A DNA stretch of 64,000 nt from Niebla homalea (Eukaryota > Ascomycota > Lecanoromycetes > Lecanorales > Ramalinaceae): positions 496,001 to 560,000 of the forward strand of contig JAHGAU010000002.1 of the NCBI GenBank assembly GCA_019925105.1, written 5' to 3'. The notes under the pieces were generated by a model that saw only the letters and a list, made by a program, of their open reading frames with translations, did not search any database and was not told the DNA's origin. Both the position numbers and the translations under genes were made by a program. Shown here one piece after another: positions 55,463 through 64,000 of this stretch. Each line of letters begins with the position of its first letter. Position 1 is the first letter of the stretch.

Positions 55463-56641
55463 TCAAGCGAGTGAGAATGAGTGTGTTGAATGCAGTAACC
55501 TTGATCGCCGATCCTCTATCCTGACGCTTTCGACATGCCTAGAGCGGGATGATTCAGGAGAAGGAGTCACCAACTTTTGGATGTAAGATGGGATGGATTT
55601 GCCAATACCAGAGCAAACTCCGGCTATAGCAAGAACTAAAATGTTAGACAGGCACGCCGGCTCACAGCCGGCGGGACTAGTCAAAGGGATTTGGAAGACG
55701 TGAAGTGTATTTGGATATCTAACAAGTAGATTGGATAGTAGACTAATTCTCAAGGAACATGAAAAAGACTGGGTACAGGACTCTACCATGTACTGGCTCA
55801 GAGGGGGATTCTCTTGTCCTCCCTGGCCGCCCCTGTAGTACGTACGCTCCCTGAACGGAAGGCCATACTCCGTGAGTCCTTCGTTCCCAAACAGCCGTGC
55901 AGCTGGCGTGCGCCACTTGGAATAACGCTCTGGTGAGCGGTAGGCGCTAACACTGCCTCCCACTTTGTGCTCTGGTCCCCAGAGCTAGAGAAGATGTAGT
56001 TGAGACGTTGGCGTGAAGCCGGCGTGTGCGTGAGGCTCATCAAAACTCCATCATTATTCCTCGATGGATAGGACTTATAGTATACTGACCTGTACCACGA
56101 CTTTGCATATATTCCACTATGCTAGTCTTATCCATCAGTGACTGACGGCAAATCTCGCAACAGAGAAGATTACGGCTTAGAATAATTACTTGAGTTAGTT
56201 TCAACCTTGAGTCAAAAATAAAGGTACTCTTGCAACTTGGATCGAACAATAGTATCGTGTTTGTTGATAGCCTCTGTTTACTTTAAAGGAAACATCATTT
56301 TGCTGGATCGTAGATGATGCTTCCTTCGGGACAATCAACGAATTTTCGCTCATAACCCAATAATTACTTGGACGATATACAAGCGCTATTTGTTTGTTTT
56401 TTGCGGTAGCGGTGAAGTAAGACCCATCTTTAGGTCCTTCAAAGCACGGGTTAAGAGTCATATCGGAGACAGTGAGGATAAGAAGAAGACAAGAGAAGAA
56501 GCAAATATACCATAAACAAAGATACCTCGAAGTCGAGCTTGAATACCGTGTACTATAAGTGTCGATCTCTCCTTTTGTTAAGCCGTAAACGCGGATGTCG
56601 AATATGTGAATATCGCTCCCATCAAACATGGAAGCCATCAA
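55463..56641 (-). other. Unassigned open frames in a degenerate region
   Basis: Open minus-strand frames at 55463-55963 (with RSPERYSKWRTPAARLFGNE) and 56201-56641 show no family motif. A mildly AT-rich composition and isolated frames fit decayed sequence. Nothing can be named. Confidence 0.25.
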
Positions 56642-56674
56642 AGCACAGATAACACTTTTCAGCTGTGATACGGT

Positions 56675-57045
56675 ACTTTTGGGCCTGTAGCAATAGGACC
56701 ATACAGGAACTTGACGCCAGCTTGTGCGGATGGGTCTCTTGCTCGGCTATTAGGTTCCTCAGCCAACATGCGGCCTTTTGGGGGCTGTTGCGGAAAGGAC
56801 ATAGAAGGACCGGGCTCCGCGTCAGCTGCACGGAGCCCTTGCTCAGCTCTCAGGGTCTCTATCCTAATCACGGTGTTTTTGGGCCTATTGCGGGGGGGCC
56901 ATATCGGGTATCAGGCGGCTCTTCAGGTGCAGGGAGGCCTTAACGGTGTTTTTGGGCCTGTTGCGGTAGGGCATGCGGACATCGGGCGTCGCATCATAAC
57001 TAAAGGCTTGCTGAAGGGCTTGCTCAGCTCTTAAGTTCTCAAGCT
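56675..57045 (+). repeat. Minisatellite-like degenerate tandem repeat
   Basis: A block with the core TTTTTGGGCCTGTTGCGG followed by a purine-rich GGnCAT segment occurs four times (near 56684, 56775, 56875 and 56949). A second recurring block, GCTTGCTCAGCTCT-AGG/AGT-TCTC, occurs three times (near 56738, 56838 and 57018). Spacing is about 75-100 bp. The units are imperfect, so it is an old tandem array or overlapping dispersed repeats. Confidence 0.65.
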
Positions 57046-57297
57046 TATTTGTAGTGATTTTAGATGGTGACTAGCTGGGGCATAGAGGTGTTAAGCGTGG
57101 CTTTATGCTAAAGGGTGGGAGTGAGAGTACTTAAATGATATTAGTTGACGGTCTATAAAGAATTGAGTGCTAAGAGATAAGAATATCCGAACCGGGCCTA
57201 GCGTATCCAGCTGGGGCTTGTCCTCGAATGTTTGATAAGGTTCTAAGTCACAATATATCTTTATACTGCGCCGTTACGATATCGGCAAAGTTCTCAC

Positions 57298-57379
57298 GGC
57301 TGGATAGTTCAGAGGCAGAATTCTTGCTTTGGGTATTACCGTTTGTAAGAGGTCCTGGGTTCAAATCCCAGTTCAGCCC
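57298..57379 (+). tRNA. tRNA-Pro (TGG) with a 10-nt intron
   Basis: Acceptor GGCTGGA pairs with TTCAGCC. The D-arm is GTTC-AGAGGCA-GAAT. The anticodon stem CTTGC/GTAAG encloses TTTGGG-TATTACCGTT-T, which is a 7-nt loop with anticodon TGG and a 10-nt intron (TATTACCGTT) after position 37. The T-arm is CTGGG-TTCAAAT-CCCAG, discriminator C. A T8 run follows at about 57391 and may terminate Pol III. Confidence 0.85.
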
Positions 57380-57769
57380 ATCATGTTGTATTTTTTTTGG
57401 AATATCTTTCTTTCCGGGACTACAAGACTCCCCAAAGCTGATAAACAATCAAGCTTTGTTTTCAAACAAGATTTTGCAACCTAGACATCTTTATGGGGTA
57501 GCCCAATTCCGTTTGCAGGTAGCAGGTCGTTGAATTCGTAGTAATAAGGAGCAGCTGCGCTCGGCTAACGTCGTAATTGCCAAGCATTTTGACGCGGACC
57601 AGGAGTGGAAATCGCGTGTTGGAGGGCATTCGACTCTTGATGCGCTTCTCTCACCACAGACCACATCTCTTTTTTTCTTTGGCGTCAGATTGAGGCAGGC
57701 AACATATTCCGGTTGCACTGCTACGCCATCACTCCATGTATCCACAAAGGTAGCAAATGCCCGTCCATC
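57380..57769. promoter_or_regulatory. Upstream region of dynein heavy chain
   Basis: About 390 bp between tRNA-Pro and the dynein start. No gene recognised; it should contain the dynein promoter. Confidence 0.35.
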
Positions 57770-60700
57770 ATGGAGGTAGCATCTCCTGGCCAAAGGGCAA
57801 ATGGGCACCCCCCACCAACATCCACCTCCACAATAGATCCAGACTTGGTCGTCCAGCACCTTGTTGATCTCCTCGAAATCACACTGGGCGCATCGAATGA
57901 GGATCTAGAGTGTGATGGGAGCCTACTGTCTCAAGCCAAAAGACAGGACACCCTCCAGCGATGTACAAGGTTTGCCTCTGAGTCGCAGGTCGCCTTGTAT
58001 GTTCAAAAAGACATTGTGAATATCGATGTGCCAAAAAGCTTGACGAACGGCAACGCTCAAAAAGGTGAGGGAATTCATGATGTCAATCTGTCCTCTATTA
58101 AAAGAAGAAAACAGACCCTTCGCCTCGCTGCACATACTCGCTTTCTACCGAAATCTCATTCTCCTCGAACACCATCTCTTCTGTCGCTCTCCTCAAACGT
58201 CCTCAGCCTATAAACCCACGAAGACCCCTTCCCACTCAGATACAAGTCATCAACCTTCCGGGTGCTGCTACGCTCAACGAGACCAATACAACAGAGGGCA
58301 GCCCAGGCTCTCCGTATGAGGTCCTTCACTCTATCATCCATCTTGCTCTTTCGCCATATTTCAATGCCTATGCTCAGGGTCAAAAGCAACTAGCGGGCGG
58401 TAGCAACAAGTCAGATCTCGACGCGAAGGCCGGAGTATCCGGAGCAAAAAAGAAATTGGCTGAACTGGAACTCAGCCTGCTCCATCTACAGCAGAATGTT
58501 GAGATACCAGATCTCGTACTTGCTTTCCCAGATGTTATCCAAGACGCCCTCGATTCTGCTGCGGTCGACCGGAGGAAACCTTCCCTTGATCTCATACCTG
58601 CGGAACTTTCTACTGACTCGAGATTCCTCAACGATTTACAAGGCGCGGTCAATGTTTGGATAAAGTCGATACAGGCAATAACGAAGATGTCGAGAGATCC
58701 TAACAGCGGAAGTGCCACCCAAGAAATCAAATTCTGGCTTTCATTAGAAGACAGACTTAAAGACATTGATGCTCAGACAAGGAATGATGGGGTCCAGCTA
58801 ACGCTAGACGTTTTACAACATGCCAAGAGATATCAGGTCAAGGTAAGCTTCTATGCGGACACAGGCCTGAAGGAAGCATTGGAGCTTGTCCAAAAACACA
58901 ATATCTTGATGGAAAAGTTTCCCATGGATGATCTTCTCTCTGCAACGACGTTGGAAAGGATTCAAGAAGCTCTTGACTCAATATTCGGCCATCTCAACAA
59001 GAAATTGCGCCTCACTCTCTACCCTATCAGTCGCGCATTACCTCTTGTCCACGCCATCTCTGGTGACTTAGACATTCAGCTTCATACTCTTCTACATGGC
59101 CGAACATTGATGCACCTCGACTTCCAGGAATTTCAAGCAGTGATGAACAGAGCTGAGATGATATGGCACGCGTGGGACGAACACGCCAAAGACTTCACCA
59201 ACGTTGCCCGTGAGCTAATGAGAAAACGAGCGGAGAAATTCATGCCCATCAAAGTGGTAGGCAGGCATACGAGCACACAGGATCGCATGAAATATATCAA
59301 GACTTTTCGTTTTAACCACGAGCAACTCCAGAAGACCATTGTCACTGTTCTCGGCAACAAAACAACGAATGAAACCGCTGCTGACGAAGGTGCTGAAGAT
59401 CAAGTTGTGCTGGTGGAGGAGATTGGAGATGTTGACGCTGTACAAGAAGTAGCTCAAGCTTATGCCGCCCTTAAAGACGTCAATGTGCTTGATGTCTCAC
59501 CAGAGGGCACGCAAATTTGGGCTCAAGCAGAGGCAACGTACAATGAGCGGACCTCTAGGGTAGAGAACTCCATCATTGCTCGCTTAAGAGATCGCTTGGC
59601 GGTTGCGAAAACGGCAAATGAGATGTTCCGTGTGTTTTCAAAATTCAATGCTCTCCTCGTACGGCCCAAGGTTCGAGGAGCCATAACTGAGTACCAAACG
59701 CAGCTCATTGATAATGTCAAACATGATATTACGGCCTTGCACGAACGCTTCAAAGAACAGTATGGAAACTCTGAAGCACATGTGATGGCGCAACTTCGTG
59801 ATCTACCGCCTATTGCAGGCGCCATTATCTGGGTCCGCCAAATTGAAAGGCAACTCGACGGCTACATGAAAAAGGTTGAGAGCGTTTTGGGGCAGGAATG
59901 GACCTTGCACTCAGAGGGGCAAAAGCTCGAGGCCGAAAGCACCTTATTTCGCAAGAAACTTGATACGAGACCCATTTTCGAATCGTGGCTGAAAGAAGTG
60001 CAACGGCGACGGATACAGATTGAAGGACGCCTGTTTGGCATCACCAAAAATCGGACGATGGGAAATACGTTAGAGCTAACCATCAATTTCGACCCACAGG
60101 TGATCGCTCTCTTCAAAGAAGTCAGGAATCTCCTCTGGCTCAACTACCAGATACCCCATGCCATCAGCAGCGTTTCGAAGGAGGCGCGGAGAGTGTATCC
60201 GTTCGCAGTCAGTTTGATGGAGAGTGTGAGATCACTCTCACAAACTGCGAGGGTCATTGATACCATGCCGAAGATGACCACGCTCCTTAGTGGACACCAG
60301 AAAGAATTGCATGATCTCATACTTACGGGAATAAAGTTGAAATGGGAGTCCTTCGTACACTCGTATGATCTTCATGTCAAACAAAACCCGGTCATTACTA
60401 CCCAAAATACACGAGCGTTACCTGCGGGTCGTGGAGAAAGTAAGCATGTCCAGTTCGTACGTGACTTCGCAGCTGCCGCATCAAACCTACAGAACAAGAC
60501 CTCAATTCTTCAAGTGGTCAACGAGACCTTGCAAAATACTCTAGGGGAGCTGCAATCATGTCACTACTCTTCACCAGCTCTTGCTTCTCGTCTAGAGATA
60601 TTGCAGACAGCTGTAGACCAATTGAATCTTGAGGGCTTTTCGAACCTCGGTATTTGGGTTTCCGAATTGAACAGGTCGATAGAAATCATCCTTCTGCAAC

Positions 60701-63700
60701 GCCTTCAAACAGCCATTACAAGTTGGTCGGAGGCATTCGTTGACTCACGGAACGATGAAGGATCCTCCCGGTGGACAGAAAAGACAATTCCCAAGGAGTC
60801 TGACGGCGACAAGCCCATGCTTGAACGCCTTGTTCTCGAAGTTATAATGCGCAATCAAGTCGTCTATCTGGACCCACCCATTGAACATGCTCGCTCTAGC
60901 TGGCTTATGCAGCTGCATGATTATCTGGGCGTCGCTTGCAACCTGCCCTTGATCAAATCCTCCAGATACGAATTGAGGATGGAGTCCAAATCTCTCTCCT
61001 CATATTCAACGTTTCAACACCTGCCAGAAAAATGCAATCTGGAGCTTTCAGCAGTCTATGAGAGGGTCGAAAGGAGGCTTGCTGAAATCGTGGCCTACGT
61101 TGACAAATGGTTTCAATTTCAGTCCTTGTGGGATCTTGAAGCCGACATGGTTTACAATGCCCTTGGGGAAGATTTGGGCCGGTGGCTGCAGCTTCTGCAA
61201 GAGATCAGGAAGACAAGAGAGACGTTTGACACCTCGGAATCAAGTCGAAGATTTGGAGCCCTGACAATAGACTATGAGCAGGTGCAGACAAAGGTCACTG
61301 CGCGATATGACCAGTGGCAGCATGAGGTACGACTAAAGTTTGCAGGGCGCCTTGGGGTCCGAATGCACGAGCTCCATGCCGAAATCGAAAAGGCTCGTCG
61401 GGATCTCGAAGGGCAATCTCTCGAAGCCTCGTCAACCGCTCAGGCAGTGTCTTTCATTACAGTTGTTCAGCAGTGCAAACGGCAGGTTGCGGTATGGGAA
61501 CCCGAAGTAGAAATCTTTCGCCAGGGTCAGACCCTGCTTACTCGGCAGCGATATCAATTCCCAGCTGAATGGCTATTCGTGGACCAAGTCGAACACGAGT
61601 GGACAGCGTTGAATGAGATACTGGAGCGCAAATTGAAAGTCATAAGCGATCAAACCGATGCGCTGCGAGCCAACATTGTTGCTGAAGACAGAGTCGTGAG
61701 TGGCAAAGTGGCAGAGGTCATTGCAGATTGGGAAGAGCAGAAACCAATTTCAGGAAACATACCACCATCAGAAGCAATCTCTGCCTTGACCCATTTCGAA
61801 GGTCGTTTGACACGCTTGAGAACAGAGTCCGAAATGGTCTCCAAGGCGAAAGAAGCTCTAGATCTTTCAAGTGGTGCCGCAAATGCCTTGGGTCCAATTC
61901 TCGAGGAGGTTCAAGACTTCTCGTCGGTGTGGGCGGCGCTTTCGACGATTTGGAAGAGTCTGGATGACTTGCGTGAGGCTTTGTGGTCAAGTGTGCAGCC
62001 ACGGAAGTTGCGACAGTCGATAGATGGCCTCATCACGATGACGAAGGAGATGCCCGCCCGAATGCGACAATATGCTGCGTTTGAGCATATCCAATCCGTG
62101 CTCAAGCAGTTACTGAAGGTCAATCCTCTCCTCTCCGACATGAAATCTGAAGCAGTCCGCGAACGACATTGGATCAAGATCTACAAAGCGCTCAAGCCCG
62201 GCAAGAGGTATTCTTCTGTGTCCATGAACCTTGGTGATGTCTGGGATCTTCAGCTTGCCTCAAGTGAGGCCACTATTCGGGACATTGTAGCCCAAGCTCA
62301 AGGCGAGATGGCCCTAGAAGAATTTTTGAAGCAAGTTCGTGACACCTGGCAGAACTACTCTCTCGACCTGGTGAATTATCAAAATAAGTGCCGTCTGATT
62401 AGAGGCTGGGATGACCTATTCGCTAAATGCAGTGAGAATCTGAACTCCTTACAAGCGATGAGGCACTCCCCGTACTACAAAGAGTTCGAGGAGGAGGCTT
62501 CCGCATGGGAGGACAAATTGAACCGTGTGCATGTCCTCTTCGATGTCTGGATAGACGTCCAAAGACAATGGGTCTACCTCGAAGGCGTCTTCACCGGCAA
62601 TGCTGACATCAAGCACCTGCTTCCTGTCGAGTCGTCCCGATTTCAAAACATCAATTCAGAGTTCTTCGCGGTACTGAGGAAGGTCCACAAGTCACCATTT
62701 GTACTAGATGTACTGAATATATCTGGTGTGCAAAAATCTTTGGAGCGCCTGGCTGAGCTGCTCAACAAGATCCAGAAAGCTTTGGGTGAATATCTAGAAA
62801 GGGAACGAATGTCCTTCCCAAGATTCTATTTTGTGGGAGACGAAGATCTGCTCGAAATCATTGGGAATAGCAACGACACCATGAGGATAGCAAAACACCT
62901 GAGAAAGATGTTTGCCGGCTTATCTGGCCTACAGATGGAAGAGGAAGCTACCATCACCGGTTTCGGGTCCAAAGAGGGCGAGCAAGTTTCACTCCGAAAA
63001 CCTATCAGTCTTGTCAGGACACCCAAGATCAACGATTGGCTTGCATTGTTGGAAAGCAACATGAAAGCCACGCTTGCTGAATTGCTTAGTGAGGCAGAGC
63101 AATCATTTGAGAAATTGGCTCAAGCGGAGAACCTTGATGTGCCAGCCTTCTCTAATTTTATCGACTCGTTTCCTGCCCAGATAGTCGTGCTTGCAACGCA
63201 GGTCGTCTGGACTAGTCGAGTGGAAGGTGCCCTGAGCTCAGGAGGAGATGGTTTACACACGCTCTTCGAGACGTCAGTTGGCTTTCTTGAGCTTCTAGCC
63301 AGCATAGTTCTTGGAGAACTTGATGCAATAAAAAGAAAGAAATGTGAGCATCTCATCACCGAATTTGTACATCAGCGGGATGTTATCAGCAATTTATTGA
63401 AGGCCAATGCTCGGAGTACAACGTACTACCTGTGGCTATTACAAATGCGGTACGTCTATGATCGTGACGGAGAGGCAGTTGATCGTCTTCGAATCAGAAT
63501 GGCAAATGCAGACCTTGCCTATGGCTTCGAGTATCTTGGGGTTCCTGAGAGACTTGTTCGAACTCCACTTACGGATCGATGCTTCCTGACTTGCACTCAG
63601 GCAATGGCTCAGCGCCTTGGAGGGTCACCATACGGTCCTGCAGGGACAGGTAAAACAGAGTCTGTCAAAGCTCTAGGGGTACAATTAGGCAGATTTACCT

Positions 63701-64000
63701 TGGTCTTCAATTGTGATGATACCTTTGATTTCCAAGCCATGGGACGTATCTTCCTAGGCATATGTCAAGTCGGAGCATGGGGCTGCTTTGATGAATTCAA
63801 TCGGTTAGAGGAGCGTATTCTATCGGCGGTCTCTCAGCAAATACAAAATATCCAGCTGGGTCTGAAGAAAGGCTCAGAGACTGGCGACTCTCAAATAGAT
63901 CTGGCCGGCCGTCAGTTCTCTGTCAGTGCCAACACTGGAATATTCATCACTATGAATCCGGGATATGCTGGACGATCGAATCTGCCCGACAATCTCAAAA
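57770..64000 (+). CDS. DYN1: Cytoplasmic dynein 1 heavy chain, 5' part (truncated by window edge)
   Basis: Model: join(57770..58064, 58115..>64000), about 2060 residues of a family of about 4300. It is the force-producing subunit of the minus-end-directed microtubule motor (nudA/ro-1 in filamentous fungi), needed for nuclear migration and vesicle transport. The N-terminal tail region contains [20 protein letters not shown] and QVINLPG after a 50-bp intron that joins NAQK to DPSPRC. The DHC_N1 tail follows ([37 protein letters not shown]) and the linker region ([40 protein letters not shown]). The window ends inside AAA1: [20 protein letters not shown], Walker [10 protein letters not shown], Walker B-type GCFDEFNRL and [20 protein letters not shown]. 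No further intron is needed up to the edge. Confidence 0.95.

Overview
The window is nuclear DNA of a filamentous ascomycete (Pezizomycotina). Genes carry many short introns (about 50-140 bp, GTAAGT/GTATGT-type donors, CTGAC/CTAAC-type branch sites, CAG/TAG acceptors). Typical fungal families are present: a HET domain, an AA9 LPMO, a HAL4-type kinase, an Asi-like RING protein, SVF1, and dynein heavy chain with dispersed introns. An AT-rich repeat looks RIP-affected. Exon joins below were worked out by hand from reading frame, splice consensus and family motifs, and checked for phase. They are models, not transcript evidence.

Layout. 0.2-7.3 kb: ribose-5-phosphate isomerase (-), NEDD8 E1 subunit ULA1 (+), Asi1/3-like membrane RING ligase (-). 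7.9-19.1 kb is an accessory, decaying zone: a GNAT gene with a frameshift, an intact EthD-domain gene, a 2H phosphoesterase with a nonsense codon, an STI1 C-terminal fragment, a multiply broken HET gene, an intact secreted cysteine-rich protein, a His-rich single-span membrane protein and an SDR remnant. 19.4-21.6 kb: a two-cassette ABC ATPase. 21.85-23.09 kb: an AT-rich element with about 115-137 bp terminal inverted repeats, bracketed by a 26-bp direct repeat, followed by tRNA-Ile(AAT). 23.7-29.2 kb: HSP10, a Nyv1/VAMP7-type R-SNARE, and a full-length nitric oxide synthase (oxygenase plus FMN/FAD/NADPH reductase, about 1075 aa). After a 2.9-kb gene-poor stretch come a membrane GNAT protein, a divergent histone H4 variant in eight exons, an AA9 LPMO fused to a CBM18-like module, a TilS-type tRNA lysidine synthase, a mitochondrial SAM carrier, a WDR48/UAF1-like protein, a HAL4-type kinase, a 2EXR/F-box-like protein, mitochondrial uL11 and SVF1 (to 51.4 kb). 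51.8-57 kb is degenerate again: tandem paralogous coiled-coil fragments, a frame-shifted C2H2 fragment, a minisatellite and tRNA-Pro(TGG). From 57.77 kb to the edge is the 5' half of the cytoplasmic dynein heavy chain, cut inside AAA1.

Housekeeping functions cluster around proteostasis (ULA1, RING ligase, WDR48, HSP10), membrane and organelle traffic (SNARE, dynein, SAM carrier) and mitochondrial translation (uL11m, TilS). The most notable items are the fungal NOS, the H4 variant with a 130-residue tail extension and a 16-nt exon, the AA9-CBM18 fusion, and the cluster of decayed accessory genes in which several stop codons fit CpA-to-TpA change.
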